The notes beneath the pieces are model-generated. The model was not told the DNA's origin. It did not search any database and saw only the letters and a program-made list of their open reading frames with translations. The position numbers were made by a program, and so were the translations under genes. From contig NZ_JAMXFJ010000014.1 in assembly GCF_025460805.1 (NCBI RefSeq), forward strand, positions 62,001 through 126,000: 64,000 nucleotides of DNA, given 5' to 3'. Below, one piece after another: positions 49,261 through 58,666 of the stretch (position 1 is its first letter; every line of letters begins with the position of its first letter). Source of the DNA: Microvirga sesbaniae. GTDB lineage: Bacteria > Pseudomonadota > Alphaproteobacteria > Rhizobiales > Beijerinckiaceae.

Positions 49261-49617
49261 ATGGCTTACTCCTATGCGCTCAACGTCATCCGCCAGCGTA
49301 ACGTCAATGGCCGCACGGCCTTTGCCGGAGTAAGCCGGTCCTTTGCGGTCACCCGCGGCACCGCGACTGAAATCCTGTCGAGTCTCGGCCTCGGTGAGGA
49401 TCTCGATTTCATCAATAGCGACGAAGACGTGTGCTCTGTCCAGGTCAGCGCGCAGAAGATCCTGGAGGCAAAGATCGATCCGAAGCAGCAGATCGTGAAC
49501 GGCCAGGAACTCGGTTTCGGCAACATCAATCTCCGGAGCGAACTCGAAGGCCTCCTCGAGGTCCAGCAGGACCTTCGCGCCAGCTCGCGCGCCACGGTCT
49601 TCCTCGAACTGAACTAA
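49261..49617 (+). CDS. Hypothetical protein, 118 aa
   Basis: Leader AATCCCC at 49237-49243; of two in-frame ATGs the one at 49261 has the right distance to AAAGGAAG. Alpha/beta, no TM; single Cys. Followed by a terminator. Not recognised. Confidence 0.62.
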   Translation: MAYSYALNVIRQRNVNGRTAFAGVSRSFAVTRGTATEILSSLGLGEDLDFINSDEDVCSVQVSAQKILEAKIDPKQQIVNGQELGFGNINLRSELEGLLEVQQDLRASSRATVFLELN

Positions 49618-49644
49618 GTCCGGTCCAAACCTGGATCACACCAA

Positions 49645-49667
49645 GCTCCCCATCGGGGAGCCTTTTG
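49645..49667 (+). terminator. Rho-independent terminator
   Basis: GCTCCCC/GGGGAGC, loop ATC, TTTTG. Confidence 0.84.
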
Positions 49668-49752
49668 TTTGGGGTTGCACCCAAATCCCTTTCACGTGCT
49701 CGGGTCATGTTCACGAACAGATGAAGGCTTAAATCCCCGAAAGGCTTGTGCC

Positions 49753-50013
49753 ATGAGAGTCATGCGCTTCAACTCCTTGCAAGACGCCACCAACGGCACC
49801 CAGGCGGATCTGGTCGCTGAATATCGCAATGTCCGGATTGCCGACGACCATGAGTTCCCGTCGAACCTCGACCGGGATCGCTATGCGAGGGCGATCTATA
49901 CGATGGGCAGCTTCCTTTATGGTCATGAATTCATCGCCGAGGTCAGCGCTGAGCCCGAGTCTCCTGACGTGATGATCCAGGAAGGCCGCTATCTCCACCG
50001 CGCCCGCTACTGA
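49753..50013 (+). CDS. Hypothetical protein, 86 aa
   Basis: Leader AATCCCC at 49732-49738. Mixed alpha/beta with many Arg and Tyr (DRDRYARAIYTMGSFLYG). Not recognised. Confidence 0.6.
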   Translation: MRVMRFNSLQDATNGTQADLVAEYRNVRIADDHEFPSNLDRDRYARAIYTMGSFLYGHEFIAEVSAEPESPDVMIQEGRYLHRARY

Positions 50014-50133
50014 ACTTAGTCGGCCCGCCTACTCGTTGATCCTGAGGAAGGAGCCGGCCCCTGACCGAATGGGCACGTTTCTCACCTTGGGGACGATCCC
50101 GCTGTTGAAGAAATCCCCGAAAGGATGGCAACG

Positions 50134-50721
50134 ATGTCCGTCACGGTTTCCGCTCTTCTTCCGAATGTATTCGCCATCGAGGGCGCTCCGAAGCGTGAAC
50201 TCCAACTCACCCGCGACGAAGCCGTGCAGATTGTCACTGCCATTAAGGCCGTCGGCACCGCCGATCCCGACTTCATCGGCCTCGATGACTGCCAGTTTGG
50301 GTATTACGCCATCCGCGCGAACCCGACTTGCGTCGCCGGGGCTGTTCAGACCCTCACCTCGGATCTACGGGTCAAAGTCGCAGATCATTTGACCTTCGCG
50401 ATCAAACATAGCCTGGGTGTAACCGTCGAAACCCGGGACGACATGGCCTATAACGGCGCGAAGCCGATCCTGCGGGTCGAAGGCGAGCGCACGGACGACC
50501 CGCAGGTACAGTGGACTGGAAGCCACGCGATTGAGGCCCTCCGGAACGTCGGAATCAGCTATGACACCGACAATCCGCATGCGCTCTCCGCAAAGGAACT
50601 CGCCACCGCTTGCGAGCAGCGGCTCGACAAGGTGTCGGATATGGACACCGCCCGTCTCCTCGAGATCGCCGAATACGCGATCAGCCAGGCTGGCCCGGAC
50701 GCACAGGTCCTGGCCGCCTAA
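50134..50721 (+). CDS. Hypothetical protein, 195 aa
   Basis: Leader AATCCCC at 50112-50118, with ATCC/GGAT able to pair over the AAAGGA. ATG at 50134 preferred over one nine bases earlier that abuts the Shine-Dalgarno. Two-domain alpha/beta protein with an acidic C-terminus. Not recognised. Confidence 0.62.
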   Translation: MSVTVSALLPNVFAIEGAPKRELQLTRDEAVQIVTAIKAVGTADPDFIGLDDCQFGYYAIRANPTCVAGAVQTLTSDLRVKVADHLTFAIKHSLGVTVETRDDMAYNGAKPILRVEGERTDDPQVQWTGSHAIEALRNVGISYDTDNPHALSAKELATACEQRLDKVSDMDTARLLEIAEYAISQAGPDAQVLAA

Positions 50722-50777
50722 ACGGCCTTTCCTCTCTTCCGCCATTCCGTTTCACCGCCCATCCAAGGATCGGACGA

Positions 50778-51122
50778 ATGATGTTGCGCGCCGAAAACGA
50801 CAATCTCACCTATGATGAATTCGAGGCCGGCGTGAAGCCCACACCTAGCGTCGCTCCGGTTCGAATGGACGCTCAGGTCATTATACAGGGGCGGGTTCCT
50901 GGCGGCTTCATCGTTCTGCAGAAGACCGTGAAGCCTGGTCCCGATGGGATGCCGGTGCTGACTGCAGCACCTCTTGCCATGATGCCCCACCCGGAGTGCC
51001 CGCCGAACCGGCCTGTGGTCGTTCAGCCTTCGATCCCTGATCGCGGCCTGCGTCAGGAGCGCCCCGCATTCATCCGCGGTGTCGTTGTTAACCAATCGGC
51101 AAGTGCGGTGGAGATTTGCTGA
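50778..51122 (+). CDS. Hypothetical protein, 114 aa
   Basis: ATG behind AAGGATCGGACG. Beta-rich with central Pro-rich region (PHPECPPNRPVVVQP). Not recognised. Confidence 0.56.
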   Translation: MMLRAENDNLTYDEFEAGVKPTPSVAPVRMDAQVIIQGRVPGGFIVLQKTVKPGPDGMPVLTAAPLAMMPHPECPPNRPVVVQPSIPDRGLRQERPAFIRGVVVNQSASAVEIC

Positions 51123-51218
51123 AAACCGAATTATAATGCGGTCAGGTCGTCGCCTAATTCGCTGCGGGCAGGATGTGAGGAACAAATCCGGAAATCCCCG
51201 GAAGAAAGGATGATCGAA

Positions 51219-51665
51219 ATGGCGAGCCTCTCCGCCCGCATGTCCGGTATCACCCAGTCCGCAGGACTGTTCGGGTTCAACATCCAGATGCTCCCGCACG
51301 AAGGATCAGAGACCGTTCTGGCTGAGATTGAGGTGCCCCCGGCCTACACCAGTGAGCATGAGGCCCGCAACAAGGCTCAATCGGCCCTGATGTGTTACGA
51401 GCTTACAGGGAAGTTCCCAAACTTCTCTGAAGACGTCAGGGGATCGTCCCTGTTTGCCAGGGTTCGTGAGCTTCGCTCCCTGGCAAAATGCACCCTGAAA
51501 GATGCCGTTACGGCTCTTTCCCAAGCAAATGACCCCCGGTTTGCCGGCGACGTCCTGATGGCGCTGGCCGCTATAAAGGATGAGGAAGGGGCTCGCGATC
51601 GCTCTGCCCAGTGGCGGATTGAGGATCCCGCGCTTGATCGCGCATTTCCGGTACCGAACTTTTGA
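51219..51665 (+). CDS. Hypothetical protein, 148 aa
   Basis: Leader AATCCCC at 51193-51199; the ATG at 51219 is 8 nt after GAAAGGA, while the ATG at 51210 overlaps it. N-terminal beta segment, helical C-terminal half. Terminator follows. Not recognised. Confidence 0.62.
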   Translation: MASLSARMSGITQSAGLFGFNIQMLPHEGSETVLAEIEVPPAYTSEHEARNKAQSALMCYELTGKFPNFSEDVRGSSLFARVRELRSLAKCTLKDAVTALSQANDPRFAGDVLMALAAIKDEEGARDRSAQWRIEDPALDRAFPVPNF

Positions 51666-51689
51666 GCCGGCCTAGCTGTCGAGAATGAG

Positions 51690-51717
51690 AAGCCCGTCCA
51701 GGACGGGCTTTTCTTTT
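51690..51717 (+). terminator. Rho-independent terminator
   Basis: AAGCCCGTC/GACGGGCTT, loop CAG, then TTCTTTT. Confidence 0.87.
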
Positions 51718-51801
51718 GTAAGCGTCGCCAATCCCGGTTCTTCAATCAGGATCAAGTGTTGCGACCAGGACAGTCAAAATTCCCAAAAAGGAGCTTCGCG
51801 T

Positions 51802-52464
51802 ATGCTGACGGTGAAATTCGCCTCGAGCCTCTCCGCCACTCTCTATCCGAACCTCCTGAAGACGGCCCTGCCGCTCCTCGGCAACGACCGTGGCGTGGTC
51901 ATCCAGAAGGACGGAGCTGACCTGGCGCTCGTCCGGATGGGCAAAGATACCATCACGGTACGAGACCTCCCCGCCCATCTGTTCGTGACCGAAGAGACCT
52001 TTCCCTTCGATCCCATGGTCTTCGAGGCCTTCGCCCTCGAAGTCAGCGGGCCGGGCGAAAGCCTGTTCCACACCATCGGCCGCTGCGTGTCGGGCTTCTG
52101 GGACGCCCGACACCTCCATATTGGCGACCGTGGGATCGCAATCTTCCATGAGAATGACCGGCCGGAACACCTGGGGCCGGACTTCACGATGACGTTTTTC
52201 TCCTATGACGACCTCCGGAGGGTCGCCAAACAGGGCTATGGCTACAGCGACGGCGGTACCGTCCTTGGAGCCGATTTCAAGGACTTTGCATCGGCGCGGA
52301 CGGAACCCTATGAGGTCAAGGATGCCCCAAAGGATCCTGAAGCCGACATGATGAAGGAGTTTTACACTCGGGTCCGTCGGCTCATGTGGGAGGAGACCTT
52401 GCTACAACTCCAACCGCACCTGAAGGAGTTCCGGGCTTGCCCCAGGCTGCCCATAGCGGATTGA
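51802..52464 (+). CDS. Hypothetical protein, 220 aa
   Basis: Leader variant AATTCCC about 24 nt before the ATG, with AAAAAGGAG as Shine-Dalgarno. Alpha/beta N-terminal domain (NDRGVVIQKDGADLALVRMG), helical C-terminus. Not recognised. Confidence 0.6.
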   Translation: MLTVKFASSLSATLYPNLLKTALPLLGNDRGVVIQKDGADLALVRMGKDTITVRDLPAHLFVTEETFPFDPMVFEAFALEVSGPGESLFHTIGRCVSGFWDARHLHIGDRGIAIFHENDRPEHLGPDFTMTFFSYDDLRRVAKQGYGYSDGGTVLGADFKDFASARTEPYEVKDAPKDPEADMMKEFYTRVRRLMWEETLLQLQPHLKEFRACPRLPIAD

Positions 52465-52538
52465 ACCGGGAACTTGGCGGAACCCTCGCACAAGCCAGCC
52501 ATTCTATGTGGTGCCTTCCACAATCCTAGGATGCCCGC

Positions 52539-52799
52539 ATGCGCGTTGGCCTACCCGAACGCCGATCCTATGAGCGCTATCGTACTGACCTTGAAGGGTG
52601 GATCACCGCTGATCCGCCCCACGAGCCGCAGCGGTGCACCGTATGGGACTTGTCTGAAAAGGGTGTTCGGCTGGTTTTCCCTGAACCTGCCGATGTTCCA
52701 GTGACATTTGAGCTCAAGATTCCGAGCCACGCCGCCATCGCACATGTGCGTCTCGTCTGGACCGACGGTTATTTCTATGGGGCCAGGTTCACCGACTAG
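52539..52799 (+). CDS. PilZ-domain c-di-GMP receptor
   Basis: 86 aa, a single PilZ domain with both c-di-GMP contact motifs: RRSYER (8-13) for RxxxR and DLSEKG (37-42) for (D/N)xSxxG. Should bind the second messenger made by the GGDEF proteins at 2-5 kb and removed by the EAL proteins. No output domain, so it would act by protein contact. Terminator follows. Confidence 0.85.
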   Translation: MRVGLPERRSYERYRTDLEGWITADPPHEPQRCTVWDLSEKGVRLVFPEPADVPVTFELKIPSHAAIAHVRLVWTDGYFYGARFTD

Positions 52800-52826
52800 C
52801 CCCCTCGGTCCCCGATAGAATTCCGA

Positions 52827-52854
52827 AGCCGGCCCTACTCAGGGTCGGCTTTTT
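52827..52854 (+). terminator. Rho-independent terminator
   Basis: AGCCGGCCCT/AGGGTCGGCT (one G.T pair), loop ACTC, TTTTT. Confidence 0.87.
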
Positions 52855-52957
52855 GCATGGGCGCATCCTTATGGATCCAGGACAACACCGGGCAGGCATC
52901 AGCTATCCTCTACAAGCCCTCCAGTGCCACGGCTTCACGGGCCGAGCCAGCCACCGC

Positions 52958-53776
52958 TTAGCCGCGGCCTCGGATCTTGCGTACGGCCCATCCCACAAAC
53001 GCTTTGGCCCCAAGCAGCAGCCCCACTGGGATACAGGCCAAGACACCTAAGATCCCCAATCCGGCGATTATCGGCATGATGCCGCTCGACTTCTCAAAGG
53101 AGTCGACACCGGGCTGCAATTCCTTGGCCCGGTTCAACGCCGCAGCCGCCTGGTCGGCGGTTAGAGCCTGGCCTAAGTGAACCTTCAACTCGCGTGCAGC
53201 TTGCTCGGGCTCGAAGTCGCTGCCGTCGAGATGGTACTCGGCGATAGTTGCCCAAGCATAGGCTTCGATCCGATTCTGGGACGTTCCTGTGCCTTCGGAA
53301 TAGAGACGCGCCAAGGGCAGATAGGCATAGCGATCGCCTAGTTCGGCCGCCCGGAGATACCAACGTAGGGCCTCCGCTTCGTTCTTCTCGACCCCACGGC
53401 CCTTTAGCGAAAGGTAGGCGTACTGGGTCGCGCTCTCGCCCATTCCTGCCTCAGCACCCCGCCGGTACCAATAGGCTGCCTCAGGATACTCGCGGTCCTG
53501 CTCGTGTATCTCGGCCATTGACCAAAGGGAAAACCGGTCACCCTTCTCGGCAGCCCGGCGGAACCACTCCTTGGCCTCAGGGCGGCGGCTTCGGTTCCGG
53601 AGCATCAGGCCCATCCAGGCCTCGGCGCGACTATCGCCCGTTCTGGCGAACTGCTCCATGCCGGCCAGATCGCCCTTCCGCCAGAGTAGGCGCAGGTCCT
53701 CATCGGTCTGCGCACGCGCGCCGGTTTGGCCGATCGCAAATACTGCCAACACCAGAATGGCCAGTCTCGATCGCAT
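52958..53776 (-). CDS. Sel1-repeat protein, exported and membrane-anchored
   Basis: 272 aa from the ATG at 53774-53776 (signal peptide MRSRLAILVLAVFAIGQTGA). About five Sel1-like repeats (for example AAYWYRRGAEAGMGESATQY and ALRWYLRAAELGDRYAYLPL) form a TPR-type solenoid; a C-terminal TM helix (about 232-255) and a basic end follow. Likely a periplasmic scaffold. Sel1 proteins often work with signalling or envelope complexes; partner unknown. Confidence 0.8.
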   Translation of the reverse strand: MRSRLAILVLAVFAIGQTGARAQTDEDLRLLWRKGDLAGMEQFARTGDSRAEAWMGLMLRNRSRRPEAKEWFRRAAEKGDRFSLWSMAEIHEQDREYPEAAYWYRRGAEAGMGESATQYAYLSLKGRGVEKNEAEALRWYLRAAELGDRYAYLPLARLYSEGTGTSQNRIEAYAWATIAEYHLDGSDFEPEQAARELKVHLGQALTADQAAAALNRAKELQPGVDSFEKSSGIMPIIAGLGILGVLACIPVGLLLGAKAFVGWAVRKIRGRG

Positions 53777-53868
53777 GGCTGGACGATCAATTCCCGAAGA
53801 AAACCCCCCTGATCGATAGCACGGCTTTTCGGTTATCACGACCATTTTGTCCTAACGAGCCATCGCCC

Positions 53869-54453
53869 ATGACAGACAAACTCACGTTCCTGAAGTCCCT
53901 TCATGCTGATCTGAAGGCGAGCCGTCAGCCCAGTCGGGCTCTCGACGCTCGAATATTTCAAGCTTTCGATCCCGAGGCGCGGGTTCTGCCCTGGCCGAAA
54001 TGGATTGACCAGCAGATCGCTGGGCGCGACGATTTCAAGGGCATCAAGCATTTCACCAGCTCGGTCGATGCTGCGCTTTCGACTTTCGCGGACCCTGATG
54101 CGGCATCGATCCTTCGGGAGGTAGCCCGCGACCTCGAGAAGCCCGAGCATCCGAACAGGGCTGATGTACTGCCTCACATCGCTAGGACCATCGTGCTCAA
54201 GAACATTGAGCACACGATCATGCAGATGACCCTCACCGGCGACATCTTCACTCACGGGTTCCGTCCCGGGGAACGGGTCACACTCACCAAGGCGATCAGT
54301 TCGGAAGGCTCGACTTTCCAATCGGGGACCGAAATGGAAATCGAACAGGTCTACGACAACAGCATCGACCTCATCCATCGGGAGAGCGACGTGATGATGT
54401 GGGTTCGTCCGGACGAAATCGCGAAGATCGAAGCACCGCACCGTCAGGTATGA
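53869..54453 (+). CDS. Hypothetical protein, 194 aa
   Basis: ATG at 53869. Helical N-terminal domain, then a small beta domain with FRPGERVTLTKAISSEGSTF, resembling a KOW/SH3-like barrel. Not recognised. Confidence 0.58.
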   Translation: MTDKLTFLKSLHADLKASRQPSRALDARIFQAFDPEARVLPWPKWIDQQIAGRDDFKGIKHFTSSVDAALSTFADPDAASILREVARDLEKPEHPNRADVLPHIARTIVLKNIEHTIMQMTLTGDIFTHGFRPGERVTLTKAISSEGSTFQSGTEMEIEQVYDNSIDLIHRESDVMMWVRPDEIAKIEAPHRQV

Positions 54454-54507
54454 CGGCGCACATCCCGCCCACTTGGCCCTGGTTAACGTCAAGCTGAAAG
54501 AGAACGC

Positions 54508-54801
54508 ATGACTGATACGAACCTTGTGATAGAGGCCGCCAAGCGGCTCGACCCATCCGCCTGGGCTGCCGAAAAGGTAACGATCGCCCATCAACCGCTC
54601 GCCCAGGACTTCGCAGACCGCCGAGCCAAGTCCCTCCAGGCGGTTCGCCTCGTCTTGGAAACCCTCAAGGAACCGACGGACGGCATGCTTGAGGCCGGAT
54701 TCTACGCAATTCCGAAGCCCCGGCCTTACGACACTAGCCGTTTGAAGAAGTCGTTGATCGGCATGCTCAACTTCGTTCTCGGACAGGTGGAGGGGAAGTA
54801 A
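54508..54801 (+). CDS. Hypothetical protein, 97 aa
   Basis: ATG preceded by AAAGAGAACGC. Helical. Its stop TAA abuts the ATG of the ImmA/IrrE-like gene (0 nt gap), so it is co-translated and could be that protein's partner, in the place where a repressor or toxin gene often sits. Not recognised. Confidence 0.6.
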   Translation: MTDTNLVIEAAKRLDPSAWAAEKVTIAHQPLAQDFADRRAKSLQAVRLVLETLKEPTDGMLEAGFYAIPKPRPYDTSRLKKSLIGMLNFVLGQVEGK

Positions 54802-55362
54802 ATGCGCCTGCCCCGCAACGCTCACGATCCTATCCCCTGCGGTCTCTCCAGAGATCAAATTTTCGCCCAGGCAGCGAGGTTCGCGAAGGATGTCGGGTTT
54901 ACGGTCGGCACGCCGGCGGTGAGCCTTCTCAGTCCGATGGGTGGCAAAACCGGGTTCATGAACGGTCTCGCCGACGTGATCATCGGCGCGATGCCCAGCG
55001 AACACAGTGACAGCCTAATTGTCTATGGAGAACGGGATTTCCTGGTTCTGCTCAAGCCGTCCGATAATCCAGACCTCCCCCGGGCAAACCTCGAGGTCGC
55101 CAAGGCCATCGGCCACTACGTGCTTCACGCTCCGAAGGTCCGGGAGAAGCACGGCGCCGACGCCGGATTGATCGTCCGGCACTATCCGAAGACCAAGCAG
55201 GAAGAGCAGTGCCACCGCGAGGCCGTGCAGTTTGCCTTCGGGCTCTTGGCGCCGCTTAACCGGCTGAAAACCGAATGGGAGCGTGCCAATGGCGACCTCA
55301 GAAAGCTGCGGGAGATCTTCCGCATGCCCTCGGAACTGATCGAGGCGCTCTATCAAAGCTGA
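54802..55362 (+). CDS. ImmA/IrrE-like protein with lost zinc motif, copy 2
   Basis: 186 aa, directly after the 97-aa gene. The HExxH helix reads KAIGHYVLH (101-109): both the first His and the Glu are gone, yet the following VREKHG and the REAVQFAFGLLAP helix match copy 1 at 39514. Catalysis is not expected. Both copies keep the second His pair (GHxxLH), so a structural role for that helix is conserved. Likely a sensor or binding protein. Confidence 0.7.
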   Translation: MRLPRNAHDPIPCGLSRDQIFAQAARFAKDVGFTVGTPAVSLLSPMGGKTGFMNGLADVIIGAMPSEHSDSLIVYGERDFLVLLKPSDNPDLPRANLEVAKAIGHYVLHAPKVREKHGADAGLIVRHYPKTKQEEQCHREAVQFAFGLLAPLNRLKTEWERANGDLRKLREIFRMPSELIEALYQS

Positions 55363-55474
55363 AGGGCAATCGCTTCTAGCTGGCCAACTTTATCCCAGGG
55401 ACCTTGAGACAGCACTTACGGTCCCATCCTGTTGAGCCAATATGCTCATCGCATGGTGACATTCATTGTCGGCT

Positions 55475-56718
55475 TCAGGCAGCGTGGCTTAACTTGTCAG
55501 GCGAAAAGCCTGCCTTTCTGGCATAGCCTCTGACGATCGCAGCGCGGTCTTCATGGGAAAGGACCTTGTCAATATCGGTAAAGCCGTTCGGCGCGAGCTC
55601 CTCGACGGCATCAATGACACCTTCGGGTCCGCCTGTCCGGTTGGAGCGGACGATCTCGGCGGTTTTTGGAAGCCGTTCCCGCTCATAAGACACGAGGGCC
55701 TGGACCGGGTGCTCTGCTGCCACAAGATTGTCCGCAAGGCAGCGAGCGTCGAGAATTGCTTGGCTCGCGCCATTGGAGCCTACTGGATACATCGGGTGCG
55801 CTGCATCTCCGAGCAGCGTGATGCGCCCGTGAGTCCACCGCGGGAGCGGATCGCGGTCGCACATCGGGTACTCCCAAAACTCAGGCGTCTGCTCGATGAG
55901 TTGGCTCACATTCAGGTGCGGAATTGAGAAGCGCTCCACATGTGGCATCAGTTCCTCGCGCGAGCCAGGCCGGGACCAGTCCTCCCGCCGGGGTGGCGGC
56001 GAGGACCCATCACCCAGTCTGACAGCGACAGCCCAGTTGGTTAGCTTCACTCCAGGCCGCCAGCCTTCAGCGATGGGATAAACCACGACCTTCGCACGCA
56101 TTCCGCCGGCAACGATCATGGAGCGGCCTGTCAGGAACGCCGGCCACTCCGTGGCCCCCCGCCACAACATGATGCCATTCCAACAGGGTGGCCCCTAATT
56201 GGGGAACAGCTTATTGCGTACGGTCGAATGGATACCGTCCGCTCCGATCAGTATGTCCCCTCTTGATGTGTGGACGTGACGGCCCGCCCGATCAAAGAAG
56301 TAGGCGGACACGCCCCCTCATCCTGATTGAATGCACCAAGACGGCAACCGGTTCTAATAGCCTCACGTCCAAGCCGCTGCTCAACGGCCCGGTGAATGAC
56401 GGCTTGAAGTCGCCCGCGGTGGATCGAAAACTGCGGAACATCGAAGCCCGCCTCGATGCCTCTTGGTTCACGCCAGATCTCCTGACCAAACCGGTTGGTG
56501 TAGATCAGCTCATAGGTTCGGATTGCTACCTCGTCCAGCCGATCCAACAGACCGAGCTGCTTGAGTTCCTTTATGGCATGGGGGAGAGTGTTGATCCCGA
56601 CCCCCAATTCCCGGATGGCATCGGTCTGTTCATAGAGCTCTGCCGTTATGCCTCTCGAGTGGAGCATGAGGGCCGTCGTAAGACCGCCGATGCCGCCGCC
56701 GACGATGATGGCTTTCAT
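55475..56718 (-). pseudogene. FAD-dependent monooxygenase (PhzS-like), frameshifted and interrupted
   Basis: The N-terminal part (56248-56718) has the GGGIGG FAD motif; the C-terminal part (55475-56170) has GDAAHPMYPVGSNGAS. Between them a frame change at a run of five G (plus-strand C5, 56313-56317) leads into a frame that reads GADGIHSTVRNKLFPN, the expected middle, then meets TAG at 56195-56197, after which WNGIMLWRG continues. So one frameshift and one nonsense codon break a ~415-aa aromatic-ring hydroxylase-type gene. Confidence 0.88.
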
Positions 56719-56772
56719 CGATATTCCTCCTGATCTCTACTGAGGCTGATGACAGCAGAATTCTCCAAGCGC

Positions 56773-57231
56773 CTACGTTGCAGGCTGTGCTGGAGGCGGC
56801 AGGAATTCGACCTCGTGCTGCGCAGACAAGGCGACGACTGCGTCTGGTGCTTGCTCGGTCATGTTATGGATTCCCCAGAACAGATCATAGAGCTTACCGG
56901 TCGGGGAGACCCAGAACAGGCATTTCGCAGTAGCCCCCGACTTGTTGAAGATCCCGTGGGGCACACCCATGGGAAGGCGGACGAGATCACCTGGGGTGGC
57001 CGATGTCTCCTCCCCATTCAGCCAGAAGTCCAAGCGTCCTTCCAGGATGTAGAGGTATTCATCCTGTGTTGGATGAATGTGGGGCGGCACGAAGGTATCA
57101 GGGGGGAACGTCGCATGCCAGGAGAACGAATGCTCTGTCCTATGTTTGGGCACGTAAGTTTGGCCGAGGATGTTCCACTTAATCCCGTCGAGTCCTTCGT
57201 TGGCGCGCGTGACGCCTGCTGTCTCGCTCAT
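56773..57231 (-). CDS. Cupin-domain protein
   Basis: 152 aa. Single cupin barrel with both motifs: PPHIHPTQDEYLYILEGRL (metal ligands H, H, E) and GDLVRLPMGVPHG (H). Small cupins of this kind act as dioxygenases, isomerases or sensors. Lies between the broken monooxygenase and the binding protein on the same strand, suggesting a former aromatic-catabolism operon. Confidence 0.85.
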   Translation of the reverse strand: MSETAGVTRANEGLDGIKWNILGQTYVPKHRTEHSFSWHATFPPDTFVPPHIHPTQDEYLYILEGRLDFWLNGEETSATPGDLVRLPMGVPHGIFNKSGATAKCLFWVSPTGKLYDLFWGIHNMTEQAPDAVVALSAQHEVEFLPPPAQPAT

Positions 57232-57292
57232 GCTTTAGCCTCCAAACTGTGTTGCTGCCTTGCTTCTGACCCTCAATGATAGCCCGTCAGGA

Positions 57293-58465
57293 TCAGCTCT
57301 GAGGCTTGCATTCCTTGGCATAGCCATCCTGGTAACCTTCAAATACCTTCTCGACGATCTCGGTCTGGAACTTCCCGTCAGGACGTTTGGCGGCCTTCAC
57401 TAAGTAGAAGTCCTGGATCGGGAAGCCGTTCGGGCCGAACTTGAAATTGCCACGCAGAGATTGGAAGTCTGCCTTCTTGATGGCCTCACGCAGCGCTTCC
57501 TTATTGTCAGTCTTGCCGCCAGTGGCTTTCAGCGCACTGTCGATCAGGAGTGCCGCATCGTATGCCTGCATCGCATAGGAACCCGGAACAGAGTTGTAAG
57601 CGGCCTCATAGGCGGACACGAACTTCTTACTTTGGGGATTATCCATGTTCGGTGCCCATGTCATGCCACCGAACATGCCGAGTGCCGCATCCTGCTGGGC
57701 AGGTAGTGTTGACTCGTCGACCGTGAAGGCAGACAGGAACGGTATGCGGTCCGTCAACCCTGCCTGCTTGTACTGCTTGACGAGGTTCACGCCCATGCCG
57801 CCTGGCATAAAGGTGAAGACGGCATCCGGGCTCATCGAGGCGATCTTCGCAAGCTCGGACTGGAAGTCGAGGGTGTTGAGCGGAACGTAGGACTCCTCGA
57901 GGATCTCGCCCTTGTAGTGTCGCTTGAAGCCGGCCAGTGCATCCTTGCCCGCCTGATAGTTTGGAGCGAGGAGATAGACCTTCTTATGGCCGCGGTTTTG
58001 CGCAACCTTGCCCAGCACTTCGTGAACTTGATCGTTCTGATAAGAGGTTACAAAGAAGTTGGGATCACAGCCTTTCCCGGCGAAGGTCGAGGTGCCAGCG
58101 TTAGGGCTGATTAAAATAGTCCCTGACTCTGTGATGGGCTTGTGAATTGCTTGCAGGACATTAGAAAAGATCGGCCCGACGACAAAGTCGACCTTGTCGC
58201 GCTCCAACAAACTCTTGACTTTGGTGACGGCAACATCGGGTTTAAGCTCATCATCGATAACAATGGCCTCGACCCCCCGGCCACCTAATGCTCCCCCGAG
58301 ATCCTTCACAGCAAGATTGAAGCCGTCGCGAGCCTGCTGCCCGAGCAGGGCGGATGGGCCGGAGAGCGTTAAGACCAGGCCGACTTTGACCTTCTCCTGT
58401 GCAACAGCCGGCCCTACGATGGAACTCACAAGGGCTACTGCACTGAGTAGTGATAACAGCTTCAT
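57293..58465 (-). CDS. ABC transporter substrate-binding protein (LivJ-like)
   Basis: 390 aa from the ATG at 58463-58465 (GAGGGT 8 nt upstream). Signal peptide MKLLSLLSAVALVSSIVGPAVAQ, then KVKVGLVLTLSGPSALLGQQ, the start of type-1 periplasmic binding proteins for branched-chain amino acids or aromatic acids. Permease and ATPase genes are absent. With the broken monooxygenase and the cupin downstream, it may have imported an aromatic substrate. Confidence 0.9.
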   Translation of the reverse strand: MKLLSLLSAVALVSSIVGPAVAQEKVKVGLVLTLSGPSALLGQQARDGFNLAVKDLGGALGGRGVEAIVIDDELKPDVAVTKVKSLLERDKVDFVVGPIFSNVLQAIHKPITESGTILISPNAGTSTFAGKGCDPNFFVTSYQNDQVHEVLGKVAQNRGHKKVYLLAPNYQAGKDALAGFKRHYKGEILEESYVPLNTLDFQSELAKIASMSPDAVFTFMPGGMGVNLVKQYKQAGLTDRIPFLSAFTVDESTLPAQQDAALGMFGGMTWAPNMDNPQSKKFVSAYEAAYNSVPGSYAMQAYDAALLIDSALKATGGKTDNKEALREAIKKADFQSLRGNFKFGPNGFPIQDFYLVKAAKRPDGKFQTEIVEKVFEGYQDGYAKECKPQS

Positions 58466-58645
58466 CACCCGGACCCTCATAGTTGTTATTTTCAGGAACT
58501 GAGTATCGATAGGACTTTGTGTACTGGCAAGACGTAAAATATGCAGTGGGCGGGGAACCCCCGGTAAGATAATTACGCTAAGCCATTGCCCGCCGCCAGA
58601 ACCCAGGGGCAATCTCAGTCCGGACTCTCCTAACCCTTTTTCTCA

Positions 58646-58666
58646 GGGGAGAGGACAAATCCTCTC
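58646..58666. repeat. Inverted repeat
   Basis: GGAGAGGA/TCCTCTCT with loop CAAA in the divergent region before the leader-regulated gene at 58764. No T-run. Confidence 0.45.

Noticed and set aside
53248..53868. Upstream extension of the gene at 53869
   Set aside because: It runs antisense through the Sel1-repeat gene and is Pro/Arg-rich noise; the true start is 53869.
53836..55005. A 389-codon minus-strand open frame across three plus-strand genes
   Set aside because: The plus strand holds an ImmA/IrrE-like gene and two genes with proper spacing; the minus frame is a codon-bias shadow.
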